A stretch of DNA of 64,000 nt from Bacteroidota bacterium (GTDB taxonomy: Bacteria; Bacteroidota; Rhodothermia; Balneolales; HLUCCA01). Position numbers and translations under genes: made by a program. Every line of letters begins with the position of its first letter. Within the stretch, counting starts at the first letter, position 1. Positions 1 through 8,565 of the stretch are shown one piece after another. The stretch spans positions 124,001 to 188,000 of the forward strand of contig JAFIEZ010000008.1 of NCBI GenBank assembly GCA_020832235.1. Reading direction: 5' to 3'. The notes beneath the pieces are model-generated. The model saw only the letters and a program-made list of their open reading frames with translations. It was not told the origin of the DNA and made no database searches.

Positions 1-365
1 ATTTCTTTGATGTTGCCGACGACCAGATTTCATTTATGAGTGGTTTGCTGCAGTTAGACAAGCTCCGAGAGCGCGTGATGGGATATGTCTATTTAAGGTC
101 ACAAGGTATGATTCAAGACGCCGATCCTTTGAGAGTTGAAGCAAGCTATGTACTAGCTGAAGTAATGATGAGAGGTGAAATAGGACGAGGAGAAGTACAG
201 CGAATTTCAGGTCTGGGTGAGCGGTCGGCAAGGGGCTTGACAAGTCAGCTTGAGCAGGAAGGCTTCGTGTCATCTGATAGTCATCGTGCTCCGCTCCGCT
301 TTAGTGTACCATTAAAAGCCGTCGGTTATTTTTTTCCTGCATTATTTCCGGAAGGATCTATTTGA
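1..365 (+). CDS. Fic family protein, C-terminal part (5' truncated by window edge)
   Basis: An open frame runs in from the left edge (first whole codon at 3) and stops with TGA at 363-365. Its first visible residues, FFDVADDQISFMSGLLQLD, and the following helix resemble the segment after the catalytic core in Fic (AMP-transferase) proteins, where similar 'FMSGLLELD' text precedes a C-terminal winged helix. The remainder (about residues 50-115) looks like that winged helix, ending in PALFPE, a common end for this family. The catalytic HxFx(D/E)GNGR motif would lie left of the window and cannot be checked. An ATG at 36 exists but the upstream frame is open, so it is not the true start. Fic proteins transfer AMP onto Tyr/Ser/Thr side chains; the target here is unknown. 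Confidence 0.8.
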   Translation, partial: FFDVADDQISFMSGLLQLDKLRERVMGYVYLRSQGMIQDADPLRVEASYVLAEVMMRGEIGRGEVQRISGLGERSARGLTSQLEQEGFVSSDSHRAPLRFSVPLKAVGYFFPALFPEGSI

Positions 366-432
366 TTTCAGTTTCTGGTCAAATTGATTGCTAAACTTGG
401 AAAATACTTTTCAGAAAGCCTCGATTACAGGT

Positions 433-457
433 GTTATATTATTTGTTCAATAATAAC
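433..457. promoter_or_regulatory. AT-rich imperfect inverted repeat upstream of recC
   Basis: GTTATATTATT and AATAATAAC form an imperfect inverted repeat around TGTTC, about 30 bases before the recC start, in the 122-base gap after the Fic gene. It could be part of the rec operon promoter/operator or a weak terminator for the Fic gene. No protein can be matched to it. Confidence 0.25.
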
Positions 458-487
458 CGCAGTCGATAGTTTATAAAGAGTATTTGC

Positions 488-3400
488 ATGGTATATACCT
501 ATACCGCATCCGATCATCAGGAGTTGTGCCGCGCGTGGGTAGCGCAGATTCGCAAGCATAAATATGGTCACCCGTTTGATCCCGTCACCGTTGTGGTGCC
601 GAATATGGACATGGCCCGATGGTTGCAGCTGCAGCTGGCCGATGTTGCCGGAATTAGTGCCAATATCCGATTTGTACTACCCGCGGCCTGGCTCCGAGAA
701 CAGTTTGAAGCGCTGAATCCTGCGGTTAAGGATGTTCTTTTAGATAAATCTCGTCTGCAATGGATGATTTATACCTTGTTGGAGGAAGACAATGGTGCTG
801 CGCCGTGGTCGCACCTGAATTATTGGGTAGATAAAATCGCGTCGCGGATAAGCGGGGATGGAGGTGCGTCGCGTTCGAGTGGGGATGGGGGTGCGGTTTC
901 GCAACTGGGTAATGTTTCGCGACCGGGTGCGGACGTGGCCTTTGGCAGTGCCGCGGATGGGAGTCCCGAAGGAGTTGGCATCACGGGAGGTGGTTCAAAC
1001 GTTTCGAAGCCTAATGGAGAGTTGGTTCCCAGCGGCACGGCCGGCAGCAATGCATCGGCGGTTTCGAAGTCCCGCTGGGACATTGCCAGTCAGCTCGCCG
1101 ACGCCTTCGACCAATACATCATGTACCGACCCGACTGGCTGGTCACCTGGCAGGGCGAGAAACTCTCCCCCGAGAATAGTCTTGGAGAGCTTCCCACCGG
1201 CGAAGCGGCACATTGGCAGTCGGCCCTGTGGTCGGCCTTGTGCAGTCGCTGGCCCGACATACCGAACCGGGCAGACTTATGGCATGCCTATATGCGCCGG
1301 CTTGCATCTGGGGAGTCAGCCGGTAGTTTGGCTGTGGCATCGGGGGATACGTCGTCCATGGCTTCGCCCGCTGCATCGACCGGAGCATTGGAAGGCACAT
1401 CGAACAACACGTCGTCCGGGGCTTCTCAAGGTGCCTCATCCGCAGCTTCCCCTGGCGCAAACCCCATTTTTGCGTACGGACTTTCAACCCTGCCCCTGCC
1501 CATCATGCGGTCCTTCGCCCGTCACGCCCGGTCGACAGACTGGCACTGGTTCGTGCAGCGAAGAACGATATCCGAGCGCAGTTACCTCACCGATTTGAAC
1601 AATTACAGCCGCGAACAAGCCACCGTTTTCGCTGAAGTCCTGCAAAAAGAGGGCGTGGATGGAGGTGTGGTGCGCGTGGATGCCGATTCAACACAAAGTC
1701 GCCCGGAACCCAGGAACAACCTGCAACGCATTCAGTGGTCGGTGGCAGATGATGTGCCATTGGCGCTGGACGAGGCAGACGCAGGATCGGTTCGGATGCA
1801 TGTGTGCCACAGTGCGCGGCGGGAGGTGGAAGTGTTGTACGACTCGCTGCTGGACTTGTTCAATACCACGGATGTTCGTCCCGGGGATGTGGCTGTGGTG
1901 ACGCCCGATCCGGATGCGTATCGCCCGTTTGTGGAGGAGGTTTTCCGGGGTGGTGGGCGGCAGATGGCGGTGCATGTGGCGGGAGCGCGGCGTGGCGCGG
2001 GGGATGTCGGCGCTGAAGTCATGCTCCGTGCCCTCAAACTCATCGGTACCCGGTACAAAGTACCAGACGTACTCGACTGGCTGGAAGCCGAGCCCGTACT
2101 CGGAGCTATCACCGAACGCAGCGGACTCCGTCATACGCTGCACAACTGGATTCTTCGTCAGCGCATCCGCTGGGGGATAGACGCCCGTCAGCTCAACCGC
2201 TCCGGCTTCCCGCTCAGCGGCAGGCACACCTGGAAACACGGCATCGACCGCCTCCTGTTATCATGGATGGCCTCCGAAGGTGAAGACGTAGTAGTGCAGG
2301 AGATCCTCACCGGAAGCACCGTCGCCGGACAAGACACCGGAGCGTTGCTCGGGCGATTTGCCACGGTAATCAACGCCCTGGCCGACCTCCAGGAATCCAG
2401 CGACGACCCCCGAACCATCGCCGAATGGTGCACCATCCTGCAGCACTTCTCCGATCAGATCTTTACCGCCTCCGAGTCGGGTCGAGAGCACAGCGCCAGC
2501 ATGCATAGCGCCTTGCTCAAACTCCGAAAAACCGCGGAAATCCTGCATTTAGACAAGCCCGTGGCCTTCACCGTACTCCGCAGTTACCTCGAGTCGCTGC
2601 TCGACACCGCAGGACTCGGCCGCGCCTGGCGCCCCGGCACCATCACTTTCACCGGAATGGTCGCCCTCCACCAGTTACCCTTTCGGGTGGTGGCCATACT
2701 CGGTCTGAACGACGGCAAACTCCCGGGCAAAACACCGGTCTCCGCCTTCGATCTCATCCCCAATTTTTCGCGTAAGGGCGATCGTTCACGGCGGGATGCC
2801 GACCGTCAGCTGTTTCTTGACTACCTGCTCACGCCCGACCTCCGACTGCACCTGAGTTTCACCGGAATGCGGCAGAAAGACAATAAAGACTTGGCTCCAT
2901 CGGTGATGCTGACCATGCTGGAGGACTTCCTTATCGAGAAAACGCCCGCCGAAAAACGCCACATCCTTAAAAAAATGTGCGTTCGTCATGCATTGCAGCC
3001 GTTTAGTCCCAAGTATTTTGTGAAAGATAATGACGAACTGTTCTCGTATTCAGCTACGTATCGCAGTCTGGCGGAGGCGCTGAACGGTGAGCGTTCGAGC
3101 CGTCCACCCTTGTTTAGTCCGCAAAGGCATAAGCCGGGGGCGGATTGGGAGGCTGGGCAAGAGAAGGGGGCGGTGCCGGAGCGGGATCAGGAGCAAGAGT
3201 CGGGACAAGAGTCGGGACAAAAGCCGGAGCAAGAGCAAAAACCAGAGCAAAAGCCGGAGCAAAAACCGGAGCAAAAATCAGAGCAAGGTCAAGGCCAGAA
3301 GCAGAAGCCTGGCAAAATGGCGACTGAGTTGGCTGCCGACACCGGTCCATCCACCGAACTCACCCTGACCGACCTCCAGCAGTTCTTCCGCGACGCTGTT

Positions 3401-4378
3401 AAAGCACTGCTGCGCAGTAAACCTGGCATCATGCTGGACGAGAGCGATGTACCGGGCGAATCCACCGAGCCGTTTTCCTTCGACAGCCTTACCGGCTGGC
3501 AGGTGCGCTCACAAGTGATGCGAACCTGGCTGGATTCGGGCGAATTGACCTACAACAACATCGAAACTTACCTCCGCAGAGATGGAATTCTGGCCGAGGG
3601 AGCAGCCGGAAAACGGCAAATGCGCGTTCTTGTGGCCGAATTGCAGGAGTTTGTGCACTATTTCGAGAAGGCCGCAGGCACCAAACCATCGTTCACCACC
3701 ATGGAGGCCGATATTGCCGTAACTGCGGCATCGGGCAGAACCTACCGAATTTCCGCCATGCATCCGTTCATGTATAACGGAACAGCGTGGAATTTCGAGG
3801 CCGGACAAGGCGGAAAAGGCATCCCGGCACGCAAAAAAGTGCGGCATTATCTCGCCCATCTGGTGTTGAATATGGTCTGGCCTGTGCAGTCCCGCGTCAT
3901 ATTTCGCGACAGCGCAGAACTGATTTTTCGTCCCATGAGCGTGAGCGAAGCCGACATCCGCCTCAGCAACATCCTGAGCGTGTATGAGGAAGGGCATAAG
4001 GCGCCGCTGCCGTTTTTTCCGGCCTGTATGCAGCAGTATGTGGCGGGTCTTAAGGAGGGTCTAAATCAGCAGGAAGCGCTCAGTGCACTCATCGAGGATC
4101 TCAGCGATGAGCCCGGCATGTACGCCAAGGAATTTGAAACGGAGGTTGACTCCATTTGGGTCCACGAGGCGTTTGGCGACACGCATCCCCTCCAGCAAGA
4201 TGACGACCGTCAGTTGTGCGGTCTGCCCGATCGACCTGCGCCCCTAACCACCAAGCAATTTCAGGAATATCAGTTGTTTACGCTCATGGCCACGCACATT
4301 ATTGATGTTATGAACGCCGACATCCTAACCGCTCCCACCGACATGACGGGCGATCAATCGCAAACGGAGGCGCCATGA
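488..4378 (+). CDS. recC: RecBCD enzyme subunit RecC
   Basis: Gamma subunit of the RecBCD (exonuclease V) complex, which recognises Chi and splits the duplex during double-strand-break repair in the cytoplasm. The N-terminus has the RecC-type opening: DPVTVVVPNMDMARWLQLQ followed by GISANIRF and LPAAW. It matches the family in order along the chain, including the VVAILGLNDGKLPG region near residue 740. At 1296 residues it is longer than the roughly 1120 of E. coli RecC. The excess is largely explained by three hydrophilic low-complexity inserts at about residues 121-195 (Gly/Ser-rich), 271-326 (Ser/Ala/Gly-rich) and 881-945 (Gln/Glu/Lys/Pro repeats). The stop overlaps the recB start by four bases (ATGA), and recD follows, so the three genes form one operon. 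The ATG at 488 fits the family N-terminus. Confidence 0.95.
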   Translation: MVYTYTASDHQELCRAWVAQIRKHKYGHPFDPVTVVVPNMDMARWLQLQLADVAGISANIRFVLPAAWLREQFEALNPAVKDVLLDKSRLQWMIYTLLEEDNGAAPWSHLNYWVDKIASRISGDGGASRSSGDGGAVSQLGNVSRPGADVAFGSAADGSPEGVGITGGGSNVSKPNGELVPSGTAGSNASAVSKSRWDIASQLADAFDQYIMYRPDWLVTWQGEKLSPENSLGELPTGEAAHWQSALWSALCSRWPDIPNRADLWHAYMRRLASGESAGSLAVASGDTSSMASPAASTGALEGTSNNTSSGASQGASSAASPGANPIFAYGLSTLPLPIMRSFARHARSTDWHWFVQRRTISERSYLTDLNNYSREQATVFAEVLQKEGVDGGVVRVDADSTQSRPEPRNNLQRIQWSVADDVPLALDEADAGSVRMHVCHSARREVEVLYDSLLDLFNTTDVRPGDVAVVTPDPDAYRPFVEEVFRGGGRQMAVHVAGARRGAGDVGAEVMLRALKLIGTRYKVPDVLDWLEAEPVLGAITERSGLRHTLHNWILRQRIRWGIDARQLNRSGFPLSGRHTWKHGIDRLLLSWMASEGEDVVVQEILTGSTVAGQDTGALLGRFATVINALADLQESSDDPRTIAEWCTILQHFSDQIFTASESGREHSASMHSALLKLRKTAEILHLDKPVAFTVLRSYLESLLDTAGLGRAWRPGTITFTGMVALHQLPFRVVAILGLNDGKLPGKTPVSAFDLIPNFSRKGDRSRRDADRQLFLDYLLTPDLRLHLSFTGMRQKDNKDLAPSVMLTMLEDFLIEKTPAEKRHILKKMCVRHALQPFSPKYFVKDNDELFSYSATYRSLAEALNGERSSRPPLFSPQRHKPGADWEAGQEKGAVPERDQEQESGQESGQKPEQEQKPEQKPEQKPEQKSEQGQGQKQKPGKMATELAADTGPSTELTLTDLQQFFRDAVKALLRSKPGIMLDESDVPGESTEPFSFDSLTGWQVRSQVMRTWLDSGELTYNNIETYLRRDGILAEGAAGKRQMRVLVAELQEFVHYFEKAAGTKPSFTTMEADIAVTAASGRTYRISAMHPFMYNGTAWNFEAGQGGKGIPARKKVRHYLAHLVLNMVWPVQSRVIFRDSAELIFRPMSVSEADIRLSNILSVYEEGHKAPLPFFPACMQQYVAGLKEGLNQQEALSALIEDLSDEPGMYAKEFETEVDSIWVHEAFGDTHPLQQDDDRQLCGLPDRPAPLTTKQFQEYQLFTLMATHIIDVMNADILTAPTDMTGDQSQTEAP
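3189..3300 (+). repeat. Short tandem repeats coding a Gln-Glu-Lys-Pro tract in RecC
   Basis: The DNA is built from degenerate 12-15 base units of the type GAGCAAAAGCCG, giving repeated PEQK/ESGQ residues. The frame is kept throughout. The tract lies in one of the three RecC inserts and has the composition of a flexible linker. Confidence 0.85.
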
Positions 4379-7300
4379 GTATCCAAAAACAACCTTTTGA
4401 AATCATGAAAGCCCCCCTTACCGGAATCAATCTGGTGGAGGCCAGCGCGGGAACGGGCAAAACCTGGAATATCGAGGCCCTAACGGTTCGGTTGATGGTG
4501 GAGCGGGGGATGCTGCCGGGCGATATTCTGGTGGTTACCTTCACGGAAGCGGCCACTCAAGAGCTACGGGAGCGCATTTATAAGCGGCTTATTGAGGTCA
4601 TTCGGGTGCTTAAAAGTCCACAGGAATGCGGGGATGACCCATTTTTGCAAGCATGTGTGGAGCAATACGATGCCGCTACACACCTGCGTCACCTCGAAAC
4701 CTGTAAACAGCGCTTCGACGAGGCCTCCATCTCCACGATCCACGGGTTTTGTAAGACGGTGTTATCGGAGTTTAGTCACCTTACCCGCACCGACATCGAC
4801 GTAACCATCGAAACCGAGGGCAAGGGCGCGCTGGTAGATGATGCGGTGGACGATTTCTGGCGACAATACAATGCCCGGGAGGCGGCGATGGCTGGAGGGA
4901 TGCTGGCTTCGTTGTTGTATGGTCCGCTAAAGCGCGATACGCTTCGAAAAGCCATGAATTCCCTGCTCAAACAAAATGACGTGAAGGTGTTGTATCCAGA
5001 TCCGCCGCAAGACATTGAAGCGGGCAACATCCGGGCATGTATTGAACGTCTGCAGGATAGTATTGCGGAGATTTGCGCGATATGGTCCCGCGATAAGGAG
5101 GTCATTCGTCAGCAGCTTGCCGATACGAAGATTAGTCATGCCGGACTTGATAAGTATTTCGAAGGCATTGAAGTTAAGCTGTTCGAGTTCCTCCATAAAC
5201 CCTTTGAGTTTGCACCCGGTGGCAAGCGCTATGATCCCGCTCGGTTCGGCGCCCGTTTCATCGAAGAAGGGAAGCTCACCAAGGGAAACACGTATAAAAG
5301 CGACCATCCCGTGCATGCGCTCATCGATCAGGCGCTAGAAATCGCGGCGTATATTCCCGATTTTGAACAACGCCGGGCGCTAGAGACCATTCGCACCTTG
5401 TATCGCGACCGATGCGCGCGCGATGGGGTGACCACGTTTGACGATTTGCTGCGCAACGTAGCTGAGGCCCTGCGGGATGATGCCACGGAAAATGGCGGGA
5501 GCGGGGCGCTGCACCACGGACTGCGCGAGCGTTACAAAGCCGGACTCATCGATGAATTTCAGGATACAGATCCGGTTCAGTTCGAAATATTCCGGCGCAT
5601 ATTTATTGATGATACCCGCTCTGATCGGCTACTGTACCTCATTGGCGATCCCAAACAGGCCATTTATATGTTCCGTGGAGCCGATTTACGTACCTACATC
5701 AAAGCCCGGGAGCAGGTTGAGCAGCAGTTCACGTTGGAGGTGAACTTCCGAAGCGCCAAGAATATGGTAGATGGAGTGAATGCGCTGTTCGAGGGCGATA
5801 ACTCGTTTATTGACAATGATTTGTCGTTTATTCCGGCAACGGCGCATAATGTCGGGAATCCGTTTGTTTCGGGGGTGGATGAGGTCCAGGCGGGGAAGGA
5901 TGGAAATCATAATGGACTACACTTCCCGAAAGTCGGGGAGGGACCGTACAAGAGCAAGGTGAAGGCCACGAACGCGGTGGCGATGTGGACGGCAACGCAT
6001 ATTGCCCGTTCGCTGGAGGCGGCACGGGCGGATGGGAATACGGGGTTTGTAGAAGATATTACGTCGAGAACTTTGGGAAGCACCGATGAAATTACGTCGA
6101 CATCCACTGCAAGCACCGATGATATAACGTTGAAATCCACGGCAAGCACCGATGAAACGACGTCGACATCCACTAGAAGCAACGATGATATTACGTCGAC
6201 ATCCATCAGCGATGTTGACAAAAATATGTTGGGCCCCGGTGAGCGTAGTCGGGGTTCTGCCGATTATAGTCCTTCAATCAAACCCCTCACCGCCGGTGAC
6301 ATCGCCGTACTGGTTTCGAGCAACAATCAGGCCCGCATGCTAAAGTCCCGCCTCGAGGAACTGGGTGTTCCGGCTGTAGTTGGTGGCGATGCCAGTATTT
6401 TCAGTACCGACGATGCCCGCCTGATGAATCTGATGCTGGATGTGCTCGTTGATCCGCAGCGGTTGTCATCCATCCGCACCTTACTGGTTTCACGTCTGGT
6501 GGGAATGGATGTGAACGCGCTGGAGTCGCTGCTTCACGACGATCTGGCTTGGTCGGGCATGCTCGAGATTTTTGCTATGGCGCGGGAGGAGGCCTTGCAG
6601 AAAGGTGTTCTGGCTGGAATTCGCTATCTCACCAACGAACTGAAGGTGGAAAAGCGTCTGATTTCATGGTCGGATGGAGAGCGGCGCATCACCAACCTCC
6701 GTCATATCTCGGAGCTTCTTTACGAAGAGCAGCGTCGTGGACATCGAAATCTGGCCGGACTTGCCCAGTGGCTGCGCTCGCGCAGGAATGATCCGAACCT
6801 GGAAGCATCCGACGCCACGCAGATGCGTCTTGAAAGTGATGAAAACCGCGTCACCATCATGACCATGCACAGCAGCAAGGGACTGCAATTTCCCGTGGTG
6901 TATGCACCGTTTTTGTGGGAAAGCCGGCAGAAAGGCGGAAGTGAGGCGCTGTATTTCGATGATGAAATAGGCTCGTTCGTACTGGATTTCAAGAATGGGT
7001 ATGCCGATCGACTGGCGGAAGTGCGCGGATCGGACAATGATCGGGCGGTGCGCGGACAGCGATTGCAGGATGCGGCCAATATCGAAGACCGGGTTCGATT
7101 GCTATATGTAGCCGTTACCCGCTCGAAATACCGGTGTTACGTTCCCCATGCTATGGTCGAGTCCCGAAGTAAAATCGTTTTCCAGTCTCCGTTTACGGCC
7201 ATGTTGCTGCGTGATCCGGCGGCGGGCGAGATACAGTGGCAGAAATTTGAAGATTATGAAAGGGCGACAGGAATTGATGCGCAGGATGTGATCACCGGAT

Positions 7301-8565
7301 TGCTAGAAAAGCTAGATACAAGTCGATTTTGCCAGTATCAGGGATTGATTGATTATTCGGCGCGATTTCGGGCCGATGCGGTTTCGGAAAGGTTCGCGGA
7401 GCGGCAGCTGAATGAATCGGCGGTGCAGGCTATGCAACAGCATGTTTTTGTGGAGAGCTACAGTTCGCTCAAAACGTATGCGGATGGAGCTGTGGATGCA
7501 TCAGAGGCTATGGGTAACGTAGATGTTTCGGATACGGATTCGCTCTCGCGATTACATAAGTCGCCCGAGGGTGAAGAGAATGTGCCAGAAGAAAAGGACA
7601 TAAGCGATTCCTTGGCAGAGGATAAGCAGTCGCCTGCATCCGGCCATACCATCTTTTCCTTCCCGCGCGGTGCACATACCGGAACATTCTGGCACCAAAT
7701 TTTTGAGGATATCGATTTTACGGATCCCGGTACTTTTGAGCCGGTGGTGCGGAAACTATGTGAGGAGTACGGATTCGATTTCGCGGAGTGGAGAGATGTG
7801 CTGATGAATATGGTGCATCGGGTGGTCAATGCTGACCTGGATGGATTTCGACTGGCCGACATACCAGCGAAACGAGCCCTTCGGGAAATGGAGTTTTACT
7901 TGCCGTATGATTCCGGTGAAATGGATGCTTTCCTGAAATGGGTTCATGAGCAGGTGAGTGGGGAAGTACTCGCTGTGGATGACGCTAAGATAAATACAGC
8001 GAATGAAGCCCGTAATCGCGATGATATTCATATCCAGAAGAGCGATGGTTTGGTTAAGAACATCCGCGAAGGTCTACCTGATAGCAAACAGGGTGGTGAG
8101 TTGCCTGATAGTACAGAAGGGGAGGTACATGATGTTAACGTTCATGGCGAACTGCGCAATGCCGCCGCTTCTTTTGTATTACATGATCAGGCGGTGAGAC
8201 ACTACCTTACCGGATTCATCGACTTACTCGTTGAGCACGAAGGCAGGTATTATATCGTCGATTATAAGTCAGATCATCTGGGAGACCATATCGATACGTA
8301 CCAAAATAATTTACTTGATTCGCATATGCGTAAAAGCGGATATAAGATGCAGTATTATTTTTATGCCTTGGCTTTGTTCATCTATCTGCGGGATCGCATA
8401 GATGGAGTGATTGATTTCGAACAGCTTTTTGGTGGAGTCCGCTATCTGTTTATCCGCGGAATGGACGGTAATGTAAGAAATGGCGTTTTTGTAGATAAAC
8501 CAGATGCGGCCATGATTATCGAGTTTGCGAATAAACTGCAGCGACTAAGTCAGGGGGATAGATAA
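4375..8565 (+). CDS. recB: RecBCD enzyme subunit RecB (helicase-nuclease)
   Basis: UvrD-type 3'-5' helicase with a C-terminal RecB nuclease, partner of RecC and RecD. Walker A is EASAGTGKT (residues 22-30) and the motif II region is IDEFQDTDP (Asp393). The nuclease centre is intact: D1283 in GFID, then D1296 and K1298 in VDYKSD, with the same 13- and 2-residue spacing as D1067-D1080-K1082 in E. coli. So the subunit should be both a helicase and a nuclease. Length 1396 against about 1180 in E. coli; inserts lie at about residues 560-640 (contains four 11-residue repeats), 1040-1085 and 1200-1265. The start overlaps recC by four bases, and the TAA shares one base with the recD start, pointing to translational coupling. 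Confidence 0.96.
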   Translation: MSIQKQPFEIMKAPLTGINLVEASAGTGKTWNIEALTVRLMVERGMLPGDILVVTFTEAATQELRERIYKRLIEVIRVLKSPQECGDDPFLQACVEQYDAATHLRHLETCKQRFDEASISTIHGFCKTVLSEFSHLTRTDIDVTIETEGKGALVDDAVDDFWRQYNAREAAMAGGMLASLLYGPLKRDTLRKAMNSLLKQNDVKVLYPDPPQDIEAGNIRACIERLQDSIAEICAIWSRDKEVIRQQLADTKISHAGLDKYFEGIEVKLFEFLHKPFEFAPGGKRYDPARFGARFIEEGKLTKGNTYKSDHPVHALIDQALEIAAYIPDFEQRRALETIRTLYRDRCARDGVTTFDDLLRNVAEALRDDATENGGSGALHHGLRERYKAGLIDEFQDTDPVQFEIFRRIFIDDTRSDRLLYLIGDPKQAIYMFRGADLRTYIKAREQVEQQFTLEVNFRSAKNMVDGVNALFEGDNSFIDNDLSFIPATAHNVGNPFVSGVDEVQAGKDGNHNGLHFPKVGEGPYKSKVKATNAVAMWTATHIARSLEAARADGNTGFVEDITSRTLGSTDEITSTSTASTDDITLKSTASTDETTSTSTRSNDDITSTSISDVDKNMLGPGERSRGSADYSPSIKPLTAGDIAVLVSSNNQARMLKSRLEELGVPAVVGGDASIFSTDDARLMNLMLDVLVDPQRLSSIRTLLVSRLVGMDVNALESLLHDDLAWSGMLEIFAMAREEALQKGVLAGIRYLTNELKVEKRLISWSDGERRITNLRHISELLYEEQRRGHRNLAGLAQWLRSRRNDPNLEASDATQMRLESDENRVTIMTMHSSKGLQFPVVYAPFLWESRQKGGSEALYFDDEIGSFVLDFKNGYADRLAEVRGSDNDRAVRGQRLQDAANIEDRVRLLYVAVTRSKYRCYVPHAMVESRSKIVFQSPFTAMLLRDPAAGEIQWQKFEDYERATGIDAQDVITGLLEKLDTSRFCQYQGLIDYSARFRADAVSERFAERQLNESAVQAMQQHVFVESYSSLKTYADGAVDASEAMGNVDVSDTDSLSRLHKSPEGEENVPEEKDISDSLAEDKQSPASGHTIFSFPRGAHTGTFWHQIFEDIDFTDPGTFEPVVRKLCEEYGFDFAEWRDVLMNMVHRVVNADLDGFRLADIPAKRALREMEFYLPYDSGEMDAFLKWVHEQVSGEVLAVDDAKINTANEARNRDDIHIQKSDGLVKNIREGLPDSKQGGELPDSTEGEVHDVNVHGELRNAAASFVLHDQAVRHYLTGFIDLLVEHEGRYYIVDYKSDHLGDHIDTYQNNLLDSHMRKSGYKMQYYFYALALFIYLRDRIDGVIDFEQLFGGVRYLFIRGMDGNVRNGVFVDKPDAAMIIEFANKLQRLSQGDR
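6076..6207 (+). repeat. Four 33-bp tandem repeats inside recB
   Basis: Four consecutive 33-base units start at 6076, 6109, 6142 and 6175 and code the 11-residue variants GSTDEITSTST, ASTDDITLKST, ASTDETTSTST and RSNDDITSTSI. The unit length is a multiple of three, so copy-number change would not break the frame. The tract sits in a Thr/Ser/Asp-rich loop between the helicase blocks. Confidence 0.93.

Noticed and set aside
858-1598. 246-codon frame on + inside recC, and many other long frames within recC on both strands
   Set aside because: They overlap the recognised recC frame entirely, have no known domain and arise from its G+C-rich, repeat-rich inserts.
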